A stretch of DNA of 64,000 nt from Pseudomonas abietaniphila (GCF_900100795.1 NZ_FNCO01000023.1:1-64000); one strand, 5' to 3'. Counted from the stretch's first letter, positions 8,901 through 17,260 are shown. Made by a program: numbers and translations. The notes: generated by a model not told the origin, from the sequence alone.

Positions 8901-9216
8901 CGGCCACCTCCACATTCGCCGCCGGCAACTCGCCGGTGTTGCACCGCCCACCGCACACGTCGCAAACACGGTCCTCCGGTAGTTCCAATCGGCACGTCGG
9001 ACAATGATAAGCGCCCGGGCGGTACGAACCCTTCAGCTCCCTCCAGCTGGTGAGCATGGTGGACCCGGCCTCGACCTGCTTGGCGGCCCAATCCTGCACG
9101 CGGATGATGTCGCTGTCGTATTCGATCGGGTGCTCCAGAAACAGCACGCGGGTGTGCTCGGTGGCCTGCGGGAAGTGGTCGCGGCTGGCGGAAAAGCAGA
9201 TGTGATAGCGGGGCAT
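8887..9216 (-). CDS. Hypothetical protein with C-terminal zinc ribbon
   Basis: A 109-residue protein with paired knuckles CPTC and CDVCGGRC near its end, preceded by a segment with DSDIIRVQDWAAKQVEAG. ATG at 9216 follows an AAGGAGT-type site. Part of the small-gene array and coupled to the Myb-like gene downstream. Function unknown. Confidence 0.65.
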   Translation of the reverse strand: MPRYHICFSASRDHFPQATEHTRVLFLEHPIEYDSDIIRVQDWAAKQVEAGSTMLTSWRELKGSYRPGAYHCPTCRLELPEDRVCDVCGGRCNTGELPAANVEVADGGQ

Positions 9217-9246
9217 GCCTGACTCCTTGATTAATCCGTTACTCGC

Positions 9247-9510
9247 TTAGTCTTCGGCCAGTCCGAGAATGGCCGAGTAATGAAACCGGCGGTGTCTGTC
9301 AGTCGCCACGTTGGTGCCTCGAAGGTCGTACGGGCCGGATGTGGTGCCGTAACCATCCACTCGGACGATGATGTTGCGCCCTCCTACCTTGGCTACCACT
9401 TCGCAACCCAACGGGTACGCAGACTTGATCGCCAGGCGCAGGCTTATTTCTGCCTCGGTCAGTGCCTTGGCGCATGCGTCGACTTCATATAGCAACCGTT
9501 CGCGTGTCAT
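9247..9510 (-). CDS. Hypothetical 87-residue protein, first gene after the operator
   Basis: ATG at 9510, GGAACGG just upstream. It is the first gene downstream of the palindromic operator at 9552-9588 and so probably heads the transcription unit running to 6190. The product combines an N-terminal helix with a beta-rich middle (YPLGCEVVAKVGGRNIIVRVDGYG). Not recognised. Confidence 0.65.
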   Translation of the reverse strand: MTRERLLYEVDACAKALTEAEISLRLAIKSAYPLGCEVVAKVGGRNIIVRVDGYGTTSGPYDLRGTNVATDRHRRFHYSAILGLAED

Positions 9511-9551
9511 GGCCGTTCCTGTGTGAATCAGTGGGAAAGTCGTGTTGAACC

Positions 9552-9588
9552 GAATTACGGTAATTCCGCTACCAATTTACCGTAATTC
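9552..9588. promoter_or_regulatory. Palindromic operator GAATTACGGTAA-N13-TTACCGTAATTC
   Basis: Two perfect 12-base arms in inverted orientation lie about 40 bases upstream of the gene starting at 9510. The core TTACGGTA is shared with the palindromes at 26508-26566 in front of the second small-gene array, suggesting a common repressor. Confidence 0.6.
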
Positions 9589-9605
9589 AGTAACGATCAG
9601 CCATT

Positions 9606-9635
9606 AAAAACCCTGACTTCGCCAAAAGTCAGGGG
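9606..9635 (-). terminator. Rho-independent terminator (minus strand)
   Basis: Stem CCCTGACTT/AAGTCAGGG with an inner GGCG-containing loop, followed on the minus strand by TTTTTAA. It ends transcription of the unit 11035-9845. Confidence 0.7.
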
Positions 9636-9844
9636 ATCAACCCATCGGATTACCGTTACGCGCAGCTGCCAGATTCTGTGTACAGGCGATCAACCCTATG
9701 CCGCCATCAATGCCACCGCCTCACGGATATCGGTCGACGCTGAATAGTGCCGGAGGTAAAGCCTTCATTCTCAAGCGACGCTCGAACGTCGGCATAGGCG
9801 TCACGTTGTCTGCGGGGGTCATACTTAAAGACGGCTGGGCTCTA

Positions 9845-10123
9845 CTAGATCGGGCTACCAGGCCACGGGTGGACCGGCAATCCGGCCAATTTCTGGGCGC
9901 GATTATTGCGCGTCCACTCGATCAGGTGCCGCAAGCGCTCAACGGCGTCCTCACCAATCTGATGGGTGTCGTACAGCGCCTGCAAGTATCCCGTAGCGTG
10001 CGAGGTGCGCAGATACAAGGCCTGACCGTCTTCGGCATCACTGATCAGGCTAATATGCATCGCTAGATAGGCGGTGACCGGATGGCGCGCATCGGTCAGG
10101 CGGGCAACGGGGCGATTCGTCAT
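9845..10123 (-). CDS. Hypothetical 92-residue protein
   Basis: ATG at 10123 follows GATAGGAAGTCCTGCT. Helical, with a His/Arg-rich stretch and a C-terminal GLPVHPWPGSPI. Last gene before the terminator at 9606. No family recognised. Confidence 0.65.
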   Translation of the reverse strand: MTNRPVARLTDARHPVTAYLAMHISLISDAEDGQALYLRTSHATGYLQALYDTHQIGEDAVERLRHLIEWTRNNRAQKLAGLPVHPWPGSPI

Positions 10124-10161
10124 AGCAGGACTTCCTATCGTTACGAGCAGATTATCACTGA

Positions 10162-10428
10162 TTACAGCTCACTTTCAGGGGCATGCTGATGGGCTGCGCG
10201 ACTGGTCGCCTCAGCCGCCTGGAGACGCTTATCACACTTTGCCTGCGCCGCCTTTAATTCTTCAACCAGCACGGCGTGATGCTCTGAATCGATCAGCTGC
10301 TCGGCGAGAAGCGCGCCGAACCAGCCGGAGGCAGAATCGTATGCAATCTCAGCGGCACCGTGCGACGTCGCGACCAGAATTGATTGAAGCTGTTGGCGGG
10401 CACGGCCCAGAGTGTCGGCGTGATTCAT
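10162..10428 (-). CDS. Hypothetical 88-residue protein
   Basis: ATG at 10428 follows ACCAGGAAAACCGAAC. Ala-rich helical protein with a predicted coiled-coil-like C-terminal half (VEELKAAQAKCDKRLQAAEA). Lies directly after the UmuD-like gene. Function unknown. Confidence 0.65.
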   Translation of the reverse strand: MNHADTLGRARQQLQSILVATSHGAAEIAYDSASGWFGALLAEQLIDSEHHAVLVEELKAAQAKCDKRLQAAEATSRAAHQHAPESEL

Positions 10429-10446
10429 GTTCGGTTTTCCTGGTTG

Positions 10447-10794
10447 CTATCGGCGGTCGTGGTCCCGCAGGCTGTGACGCACAACCCCCCAAACTTCGAA
10501 ATGATCGCCCTCCAGAATGTAGCGTGGCGGGTACTTTGGGTTTTCTGAGCGTAGCACTGGGTCGAGCCCGGCATAGTCCAGACGTTTGCACATCGGCTCA
10601 CCGTTGATCACTGCAATCACGATGTTGCCGCGAACAGGATCACGGGAGCGGTCGACGACCAGCAGGTCACCGGAAAAGATACCGGCCCCATGCATGCTGT
10701 CACCCACGACCTTGACCAGATAGGTGCCGGGTGCGCGGATGCTCAGCAGCGCATCCAGCGACAGGGCATCAGCGTCCGGAATGTCCTCAATCAT
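10447..10794 (-). CDS. UmuD-like S24 peptidase without a visible UmuC partner
   Basis: A 115-residue LexA/UmuD-fold protein. The catalytic Ser is in VVGDSMHGAGI (Ser33) and the general-base Lys in GEPMCKRL (Lys70); both are intact. UmuD homologues self-cleave when RecA is activated and then join UmuC in translesion synthesis. Here no umuC follows: the downstream gene is a small unknown protein. It overlaps the upstream gene by ATGA. It may therefore modulate the chromosomal polymerase V or act as a stand-alone regulator. There is no obvious LexA box upstream. Confidence 0.8.
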   Translation of the reverse strand: MIEDIPDADALSLDALLSIRAPGTYLVKVVGDSMHGAGIFSGDLLVVDRSRDPVRGNIVIAVINGEPMCKRLDYAGLDPVLRSENPKYPPRYILEGDHFEVWGVVRHSLRDHDRR

Positions 10795-11035
10795 CTACCA
10801 GACCTCGGGTGATACGTTCTTCGACCGCCCACTCGTAGGCCGCATCCGCCAGCTCCAACAGCTCGCCCAGATCCTCCGCGGTTATTACACCTTGGGACAT
10901 AGCCAGTTTGGCTCGGCCAACCAGAGTACTCGTATATGTCTCGGGAGATTTGAGCAATGCGTCCTGGTCACCTATCGCTGCTTGCCAGTCGGCCAGCGCC
11001 CGGACACGACGATCATCAGGGGTTTCCGTAGGCAT
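10787..11035 (-). CDS. Hypothetical 82-residue protein coupled to the UmuD-like gene
   Basis: ATG at 11035 follows CGAAAGGAAATACCCA; a longer in-frame start exists but lacks a ribosome binding site. The protein is acidic and helical (ALADWQAAIGDQDALL, DLGELLELADAAYEWA). Its stop overlaps the next start. First gene of this unit. Not recognised. Confidence 0.65.
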   Translation of the reverse strand: MPTETPDDRRVRALADWQAAIGDQDALLKSPETYTSTLVGRAKLAMSQGVITAEDLGELLELADAAYEWAVEERITRGLVDD

Positions 11036-11291
11036 TGGGTATTTCCTTTCGGAGAGGAGTTTGAGGATCAGACCCCAAGCCAACTTGTTTAGCACCGTCC
11101 CGTGCTGACCAACGCGCAAGATTTCATACCGGTTTGGTCAGTTGCTGGGTCAGGAGCATTTTTGCTCCAGCTCGACTGATGATCTGCCCCGAACTTCAAG
11201 CGTAAAAATAGACCCAGTCTTGGTAATTTTTCCCCAGCCTGCCAACCGGTCTGTGCAATCAGATGAAGGTCGCTTTGGAACCTAGCGTGGA

Positions 11292-11804
11292 CTAAGCCTT
11301 CTCTTGAGCGCGCAGCCCTTGGATGATCGTTGCGGTCGAGAGTACTAGTCGTAAAGGGTTGCCCTTGGATGGCACAAACAACAGCCCTTTATAATAATCG
11401 GCGGCCTCTTGATCCTTGGCGTCAACGACGATAAAGGCGACCCCCGAGTGCTTTGAAACAGCGTAAACACGCCGCAAGAAGTCCGCCATCAAGCGCTTGC
11501 CCAGTCCTTGACCCTGGCACGTTCTGTCGACCGCAAGGCGGCTGAGGAGTACCGCTGGCATCGGATACCGAGGCATTTTCTTTGCCTGTTCCTCGCTTAG
11601 CTCATCGAGGGCAACAGAAGCGTTGGCCAAGGTGTAATAGCCGAGAAGTTGCCCATCTTGCACATACATAAAAGTGCGAGAGACGTTGCGCTTCTCATCC
11701 TGCCCTGCGTTTTGAGCAATATACGCGTTGAGAGCAGGATGCACGCCGCAGTTGAACACAGTGCGATCTATCGACTTGTCGAAGTCGATGGTAATGAAGT
11801 CCAT
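11292..11804 (-). CDS. GNAT-family acetyltransferase toxin (TacT/AtaT type)
   Basis: A 170-residue GNAT protein with the acetyl-CoA loop RTCQGQGLGKRL and the features shared by tRNA-acetylating toxins: an early CGVHPALNAYI block, LLSRLAVD before the loop, and AADYYKGLLFVP near the C-terminus. In TacT-type toxins the enzyme acetylates aminoacyl-tRNA and blocks translation. It sits 9 bases after the putative antitoxin gene, the order seen in tacAT operons. Confidence 0.82.
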   Translation of the reverse strand: MDFITIDFDKSIDRTVFNCGVHPALNAYIAQNAGQDEKRNVSRTFMYVQDGQLLGYYTLANASVALDELSEEQAKKMPRYPMPAVLLSRLAVDRTCQGQGLGKRLMADFLRRVYAVSKHSGVAFIVVDAKDQEAADYYKGLLFVPSKGNPLRLVLSTATIIQGLRAQEKA

Positions 11805-11813
11805 CGAGAGCCC

Positions 11814-12212
11814 TTAGCGGAGTGCCAGGAGGTTGCGGAGGGCGTCATTGGGCTCTGGAGGATTGTCCAGAAGGCGGTAGGCCACATCAGCATCCAGCAC
11901 CGTCATGCCCTCGACGTCGAAGGAGTACTCCGGCTGATCCTTGGCGACTGACCGCACAGCCAAAGCTTCAACAACCTTCTTCAGCTCGCTGAGTTCGCGC
12001 TCAACTGTCAACAAGTGCGGTGCACGCGCAGAGCGCGCCTTGAGAGATGGCTGGCGCAAAGCATTGCCAGAGAGTGCTCTGGTAGCTACACGTTCAACAA
12101 CGTCATCAGCGTGAGACAGAAACGCAGTAACCTTGCCATCACCATTGTGAAGGACAATTCTGATTTTCTTTCCAACAGGCTGGCTAGGTTTTGGTTGGGC
12201 GGGCTTGATCAT
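11814..12212 (-). CDS. Putative antitoxin with DUF1778-like C-terminus
   Basis: ATG at 12212 follows ACAGAGGAACACCCG. The last part, DADVAYRLLDNPPEPNDALRNLL, matches the toxin-neutralising tail of DUF1778/TacA antitoxins. The N-terminal part is not the usual short ribbon-helix-helix: it starts with a Pro/Lys-rich stretch and a beta-like KKIRIVLHNGDGKVTAFL, then a long helical linker (131 residues in total against about 90 for TacA). The position before the GNAT gene supports the role. Confidence 0.65.
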   Translation of the reverse strand: MIKPAQPKPSQPVGKKIRIVLHNGDGKVTAFLSHADDVVERVATRALSGNALRQPSLKARSARAPHLLTVERELSELKKVVEALAVRSVAKDQPEYSFDVEGMTVLDADVAYRLLDNPPEPNDALRNLLALR

Positions 12213-12304
12213 CGGGTGTTCCTCTGTATGCACACATTCTACCACAAGCCGTTGTAATCCCTTGCGAGGGTGAATTTCTTGCTGCCGCAATGCCGTGGAC
12301 GACC

Positions 12305-13267
12305 TTATGGTTCGTCTGATGAATCTGTTTCAAGGTTGACTTCAGAAGCCATCTTGTCCTCCCGAATCCCAAGAAAGACAGCGTGACGCACCTTTCCACT
12401 GGGGAGGATCTCGGTGTATTTGACCTCTACAACGCATTCGGGCTCAACCCACCTGACAACAATCCCCTTTGCCAGCTTTGGGGCAACGTTAAGGGGTGAA
12501 TCCGATCGCTTCAATGGTGCGAGCTCCTCGCTTAAGCGCTGGAGCGTACGGCTGTCAAAACCTGATCGTACGCGACCTGCGTAGGTCAGTCGGCCGGCGG
12601 CGTCGTACAGGCCGAGCAGCAGCGACCCTATTCCACCCGCAGCTTTGGTGTAACCAATGACAATGAACTCCTGCCGAGGCGAACATTTGACCTTTATCCA
12701 GTTTCCGTCTCGTTCGGATGTGTAGGCGCTGCCCTTCCTCTTACAGACGAGACCTTCCATCTCAATAGCGCAAATATTGTGGAGCAGGTCTCCGGGATCT
12801 ACGTCAAAAGCGTCGGACAATCGGATGTGCTCCAGTTCTACCCGACCTAAAAGCCTGGTGAGCCTTGCCCGCCGCTTCTCGATCGGTAGACAACGAAGAT
12901 CTCGGCCATTTTCAAAAAGCAGGTCAAACGCAAACAGGCACAAGGCACTGGTCCTGCCGGTATTGAAAGCAGATTGCAGTGCAGCAAACCGCGGTCTGCC
13001 GTCAGCGTCCTGCATGACGACCTCGGCATCCAACCAAGCGGTGCGCACCGGCAACGCTAATAGCTCCTTGGCGAGGATCGGCATTCGCTTTGTCCAGTCG
13101 TATCCATTTTTGGTGAAGAGCGTGACGCGCCCCTGATCGATGCGCACCATCATCCGATAACCGTCGAACTTGATTTCGTACAGCCAGTCACCGCTAGCGG
13201 GCGGACGACTGGCCATCGTCAACAGTTGAGGCTTGATACGCTCGGGACAAGGAAGGTTCGGGGCAGC
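12305..13267 (-). CDS. ATP-dependent DNA ligase, LigD-ligase-domain type
   Basis: A 320-residue ligase. Motif I is KFDGYR (residues 34-39, nucleotidyl-accepting Lys34), followed by LDAEVV, FDLLF, EGLVCKRK (motif IV) and WIKVK (motif V). The C-terminal OB-fold ends with VVEVKYTEILPSGKVRH, typical of ligases related to the ligase domain of bacterial LigD. No Ku, polymerase or phosphoesterase domain is attached or adjacent. Start at ATG 13267 is preferred over an upstream ATG on the basis of homologue-like N-terminus; no strong ribosome binding site is seen. Probable role: repair or end joining during plasmid life. Confidence 0.88.
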   Translation of the reverse strand, partial: AAPNLPCPERIKPQLLTMASRPPASGDWLYEIKFDGYRMMVRIDQGRVTLFTKNGYDWTKRMPILAKELLALPVRTAWLDAEVVMQDADGRPRFAALQSAFNTGRTSALCLFAFDLLFENGRDLRCLPIEKRRARLTRLLGRVELEHIRLSDAFDVDPGDLLHNICAIEMEGLVCKRKGSAYTSERDGNWIKVKCSPRQEFIVIGYTKAAGGIGSLLLGLYDAAGRLTYAGRVRSGFDSRTLQRLSEELAPLKRSDSPLNVAPKLAKGIVVRWVEPECVVEVKYTEILPSGKVRHAVFLGIREDKMASEVNLETDSSDEP

Positions 13268-13490
13268 CATCAGAGTACACTCGCAAGAGTAGTAATCTGT
13301 TGATTCTGAGAAAAGCAGAAAGGTCACCTAAATGTCGATCAAAGCTCGCTGGTACAGGCTTTAAATGCCGTCAGCCTGTTGCGCATTGAACCTTGGCGGT
13401 AATGTCATTGTGGCCCGAGATGCAAACCGACCATCGCCACCAGTAGACGTTGCCTATTCAAGGCAGGCCGCCGGACCTTTTTCAAGGCAA

Positions 13491-13515
13491 AAAACTCCGA
13501 CCTGTAGGCCGGAGT
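13491..13515 (-). terminator. Rho-independent terminator (minus strand)
   Basis: Stem CACTCCGGCC/GGTCGGAGT with a run of T on the minus strand, 40 bases after the stop of the gene at 13556. Confidence 0.7.
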
Positions 13516-13555
13516 GTATGCAACGTTCATGGCGGTGATCGACGGCAAGCGTTGT

Positions 13556-13891
13556 TCAAAACCCGCCTGCTCCTCCGTTGTGCAAGAAATCGCAGTATTG
13601 AGCGTGAAGAAGGCTCGACCCTGATGGTTCAACGTTCAGCCAGGTGGGTTTGTCATCAACCCACTTCCCAATCACCCCAAAATGCAATCCCCTCGTCTCG
13701 GCGGCTAGTACGTAAGCTTCCCAGTCTTCTGGATACAGACGTCGAAATGCATTCTCAAAATCCTGGCCCCAACCGATACCGTCGACCTTTTCGAGCTCCT
13801 CAAACTTTTTGTCCCGATCAGCAATTACGCACGCAGAACCTGCCGGCTGAAATGCACATTTGGATTGTTCCATTTGTTGATTGGCACACAT
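13556..13891 (-). CDS. Hypothetical 111-residue protein
   Basis: ATG at 13891 follows ATCAGGAGAGACAAGCA; longer in-frame starts lack such a site. Contains DGIGWGQDFENAFRRLYPEDWEAYVLA, which suggests a helical fold, and several Cys in the first 20 residues. Followed by a terminator, so it ends a transcription unit. Not recognised. Confidence 0.6.
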   Translation of the reverse strand: MCANQQMEQSKCAFQPAGSACVIADRDKKFEELEKVDGIGWGQDFENAFRRLYPEDWEAYVLAAETRGLHFGVIGKWVDDKPTWLNVEPSGSSLLHAQYCDFLHNGGAGGF

Positions 13892-14058
13892 TGCTTGTCT
13901 CTCCTGATCCGTTGGTAATGTTCCCTGGCTTGCAGCGGCTGGTGCGCTGTTGTCGAGCCGGATACCCAGCAATGAAAAACACCGACTGCTAACTGGCATA
14001 GGGTTGATCGCTGAATCAGTACTCGCATGTGAAATTCCGGTTGTGCCACCGTTAGGGC

Positions 14059-14241
14059 TCAAGGCTTGAAGTCAGGACAGACGACGAGCTGCCCTCGCAC
14101 ACATGCAACAACAACCGGCTGCGAGCGCACGGCATGCTGGTAGCAACGCCAGCAGATCTGGCGGGTTAGGAGCAGCTGTATGGCGTAGGACCGGTACCGG
14201 ATGCCATACGACAATCTTTCCAGCGCTGTTGCCATGCCCAT
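14059..14241 (-). CDS. Hypothetical 60-residue Cys-containing protein
   Basis: ATG at 14241 with GAGGTG eight bases upstream. The product contains CWRC and two further Cys near the end (VACVRG, VVCPDF), a possible metal site. A competing frame over the same bases exists, so coding is only moderately supported. Confidence 0.4.
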   Translation of the reverse strand: MGMATALERLSYGIRYRSYAIQLLLTRQICWRCYQHAVRSQPVVVACVRGQLVVCPDFKP

Positions 14242-14328
14242 CGAAACACCTCAACCTTTAGTCTTAAACGGTAGCCGTCACCGCGCTGTCCGAACGCTAC
14301 CGATCGGAGAAAAACGAACGGTTATACA

Positions 14329-14625
14329 TCAGGACCAGAACTGGTCGATCGCAGGCGTTTCATAGTCAGCAATCGACTGTCGGTGCAGGTCATGATGTTC
14401 GCGATACTTATCTATGTGCTCCCGGCAGAATGCTTCGAGCGCTTCGGGATCAAGCCGTGGGGAAAATGCAGTCGATGGCTCTGTGTCTTGATCCATGAAC
14501 TGCATCGTGCCGTCCTCGAACATCGCCCTGGCGATGCCGCCCAAGAGCATTTCTACCTCGACTGAATATGGATGCCCTTTAACGTCGTCGGGGCAAAAGA
14601 GATTCTGCGTTTCAGTGGGATGCAT
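14329..14625 (-). CDS. Hypothetical 98-residue acidic protein
   Basis: Start at 14625 overlaps the preceding gene by 14 bases. The product is acidic with an early FCPDD and a helical C-terminal half (CREHIDKYREHHDLHRQS). Translationally coupled to the gene upstream. Not recognised. Confidence 0.6.
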   Translation of the reverse strand: MHPTETQNLFCPDDVKGHPYSVEVEMLLGGIARAMFEDGTMQFMDQDTEPSTAFSPRLDPEALEAFCREHIDKYREHHDLHRQSIADYETPAIDQFWS

Positions 14626-14842
14626 TGATGGGCTCGCTTGTTGATGACTTGACGATCTTCACAGGCAGATCGGTGGGTGGGTCAATGGGGTAATGAAATG
14701 TGCCATTGCTAGTTTTAACCTCGCCAGATAGCGCAAACGCCCGTAGCCAGGGGTTCGTACATAAACGAAATGTGCCACCGTCAGGGGTGGTGGTTCGGAT
14801 GGCACAATTGGTCAAGTCACGAAGGCACGCTGAGGAGTACAT
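14612..14842 (-). CDS. Hypothetical 76-residue protein
   Basis: ATG at 14842 follows GGGGTGGAGTACAA. Contains TPDGGTFRLCTNPWLRAFALSGEVKT, a beta-rich pattern. Lies 40 bases after the regulator gene at 14883 and overlaps the next gene, so likely in the same operon. Function unknown. Confidence 0.6.
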   Translation of the reverse strand: MYSSACLRDLTNCAIRTTTPDGGTFRLCTNPWLRAFALSGEVKTSNGTFHYPIDPPTDLPVKIVKSSTSEPINASH

Positions 14843-14882
14843 TTGTACTCCACCCCATGCGGAGCCATCTGGTTTATACGAT

Positions 14883-15773
14883 TTACAGAAACACCGATGT
14901 ATTTGGAGTCTGCTTCTTCTTTGCTCTGGGCACCTTCTTACGTTCGGTTTTCCGGTCTCGATTCGGGTTTTTCATGTCGACCCCGTACAGCTCGCACAGG
15001 CTGGATAAATGCTCGGATCCGATCAGGCTGTGGGTGTTGCTCAGTCGCAACAGGATTGCTTTAGGTGTCCGGCGATGCACGTTGGCAAGGATGTCGACAG
15101 ATGTACCGTCCAGGTATGCCTCCACGAGCCGCTTATCCTCCTCGTCGGTCCATTTGCTGCCTTGAGCGCTGGATTCACCAGGTTCTGAGGCTTCAGCTAC
15201 TGGCACCTGCTCAGTGCAGATCGCAGAGGGCGGTGCGCCTGCCGATGAAGCAGTCGGTGCTGCCTTCACTGGAACTGCTGGTAACTCTGAATCGATCACG
15301 GTTGCCAGCATTGTCAGCCAGCGCGTTCGTTCAGTGTCTCTGGCGTGGTGGAAACTTACCGATCCGATAATGATCATTGGGTTCAGATTCAATGCAGCCG
15401 CAATCTGCCAGGCGTGATAGTTGTCCAGTAGGTCTTTTCCGGTTCGCCAGCGGGAAAACTGTGTGGGGCTGACCCCCAGAAACTCGGCAGCGGAAACGTC
15501 GCCGTGAAAACCTTTGGCCTGTTTTAGCTGGTCCAACCAGTTGGCGGCAGACTTGACCATCTGCACATGAGGACTGTTGCTCTGGTTGGAATAGGGTGAG
15601 GAGCGCTTTGCCCTTTGTGACAATGCCGCGGCACCTGCGGCGGCGGCCAAACGCGTGTTCGCCGTCAGTTGCACCCTTTCGTCAGTGCTTTCATGCCCCG
15701 CTTCATCAAGCCCAGCTGACAGATTGATCAGTATCGCGATTGACCTGTTCGTCAAAACGTCTTGGCTCGCCAT
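14883..15773 (-). CDS. XRE-type regulator with C-terminal Myb/SANT-like domain
   Basis: A 296-residue protein. A Cro/C1-type HTH with the DUF3693-like phage pattern (SAAEFLGVSPTQFSRWRTGKD, then DNYHAWQIAAALNLNP) occupies about residues 80-145. After a low-complexity linker, KWTDEEDKRLVEAYLDGTSVD with TPKAILLRL forms a short Myb/SANT-like domain similar to that of the small protein at 8613-8900. A basic tail (RKTERKKVPRAKKK) ends it. GGAGGAGGGG precedes the ATG. Probably a transcription regulator; a copy of the plasmid-wide palindrome lies 107 bases upstream (15880). Confidence 0.7.
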   Translation of the reverse strand: MASQDVLTNRSIAILINLSAGLDEAGHESTDERVQLTANTRLAAAAGAAALSQRAKRSSPYSNQSNSPHVQMVKSAANWLDQLKQAKGFHGDVSAAEFLGVSPTQFSRWRTGKDLLDNYHAWQIAAALNLNPMIIIGSVSFHHARDTERTRWLTMLATVIDSELPAVPVKAAPTASSAGAPPSAICTEQVPVAEASEPGESSAQGSKWTDEEDKRLVEAYLDGTSVDILANVHRRTPKAILLRLSNTHSLIGSEHLSSLCELYGVDMKNPNRDRKTERKKVPRAKKKQTPNTSVFL

Positions 15774-15879
15774 AACCCCTCCTCCCGGACCCGAGGCACA
15801 TTTCCAGAGCGGCGCCCCGAACCGTGAATACTGGAGGGCGTCATTGAGAGGTCATAATAGTGGCCGCTTACGATTCTGT

Positions 15880-15895
15880 ACACGTATCTATACGT
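15880..15895. promoter_or_regulatory. Plasmid-wide palindrome, copy ACACGTATCTATACGT
   Basis: One of ten related sites. Located upstream of the regulator gene starting at 15773. Arms ACGTAT and ATACGT around a single C/T-centre. See the finding on the recurring motif. Confidence 0.5.
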
Positions 15896-15979
15896 CAATG
15901 ACGATAAATCTGATTTGTGGTTCGTCTGCGACTTTGGTCAAGCGGAGTAATGGCGAGCTTCTGCATGACTCGTAAGCGC

Positions 15980-17107
15980 CTACAAGTCGATTCCATCAAT
16001 CAGGTAACGCTGTAATGTCCACCCGGAGTCCTGGTGCGTCGACTGCACAAGCGTAATTCGCCCCTCTTCAATCAATACCTCTAGATCCTCTGGATCAATG
16101 CCTGACAAGCTCACCGACGACAGTTGCAGAAAATGACCATGCCCATCGGCGATCGCGTTGTGCCCTGCGTTGATGTCGACCACAGCCTTGTTCAACTCAA
16201 GCAACCTGGAGATGCTGGTACAGCGCATGTTGCACAGCAGGTCACGCCAGCTGTTGGACTCGCGCTCGTAAGCACTGCCGATATGACAGAAAACCTGATC
16301 GCCAATCTGTTTTGCCTGCGGCCACCGCTTGAGTAAAAGCGCTACGCCTGCACAGTCCTGTCTGTAGGTGAGAAAATCCCCCACGCACATTGCCCGCTGG
16401 AGGCGGTTTGCTCGATCGCTCTCCAACGTTGCGCAATCCAGCGGAGGCCCGTACAGGCCGGTGAAATAAATGGGCACATCGCCCAGTTCATCGTCAAAAA
16501 TCAAACATGCCGGCTCATCCAGGTCTGGATGTTCTTCGTCACAGAAGTCGAAATCCCAACCCAGCCGGTCAAAGATCCACTCCCAATTCGGAGGGGAGGT
16601 CTCCCCACACAGGTCCATGACAACTGAGCAACGATAAGGATCAGGATGAGTCATGAACGGGATGACGGACACGTCTATTTTCCCATCCCCTGACTCGCCT
16701 CCACCGTCTTCCTCGCGACTGAATACCGCGTGAAAGGCGGCCCGTGATTGCGGCGTCAATTCAGGATCGTCTTCAGCAGTAAATGCTTTGTATTGACGGT
16801 TGGAAGTTGGTGAAAGGTGGGCCAGTAGAAAGGACGCAAGAAGCTCGTCAAGTCCGTACTCATTGGTGAGCACCAGCATCTGGTGCTTTAGCCGGGCAAC
16901 GACACCTGGCAAATCAAGTTCTTCGTCTGTTGACGAGGGCGGCAATGATTCGATTGCATAGATCATGACATCCCATGAGCCAAAGCAGCACAGGTTCGCA
17001 AGCATCGTGGCCACATCTTCGCGTGGTGCAGCAAGTGCCTTCGAGCACAAGTCCACCCATTGCAGTGCCCGATCGGAGCTGCTGAAGATGAACGGTTCAC
17101 TGTCCAT
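15980..17107 (-). CDS. Hypothetical 375-residue protein
   Basis: ATG at 17107 follows GAGGATCTCC. Acidic protein without signal peptide or TM segment; contains several Trp/Asp-rich blocks (WEWIFDRLGWDFDFCDEEHPDLDEP) and an N-terminal CFGSWDVMIYAIESLPPS that resembles the region after a helical cap in phage and plasmid proteins of unknown role. Not recognised. It is transcribed alone, between the XRE/Myb regulator and the Lrp gene. Confidence 0.6.
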   Translation of the reverse strand: MDSEPFIFSSSDRALQWVDLCSKALAAPREDVATMLANLCCFGSWDVMIYAIESLPPSSTDEELDLPGVVARLKHQMLVLTNEYGLDELLASFLLAHLSPTSNRQYKAFTAEDDPELTPQSRAAFHAVFSREEDGGGESGDGKIDVSVIPFMTHPDPYRCSVVMDLCGETSPPNWEWIFDRLGWDFDFCDEEHPDLDEPACLIFDDELGDVPIYFTGLYGPPLDCATLESDRANRLQRAMCVGDFLTYRQDCAGVALLLKRWPQAKQIGDQVFCHIGSAYERESNSWRDLLCNMRCTSISRLLELNKAVVDINAGHNAIADGHGHFLQLSSVSLSGIDPEDLEVLIEEGRITLVQSTHQDSGWTLQRYLIDGIDL

Positions 17108-17260
17108 GGAGATCCTCGGTGTTCAAACGGGCGCCGGAGCATCGCCGCTCCCGGTCGTGTAACTGATGCACTGAGACTAGACGAATGTGGAAAGAAGGGT
17201 TTTACTCAGCAAGTCAGGAGCGACAAGAGTAAGCGTCTGGCAATCACGTCTTGCGAGCAG

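Larger units (their letters stand above)
9511..9844. other. Intergenic control region of small-gene array 1
   Basis: A 334-base stretch without a convincing gene. It holds the palindrome at 9552-9588, a minus-strand terminator at 9606-9635 and about 200 bases in which I see nothing further. The order implies that transcription from 11 kb stops here and restarts for the genes below 9510. Confidence 0.55.

Noticed and set aside
13405..13632. 75-codon minus-strand frame
   Set aside because: Overlaps the terminator and the better-supported gene at 13556-13891; no start signal.
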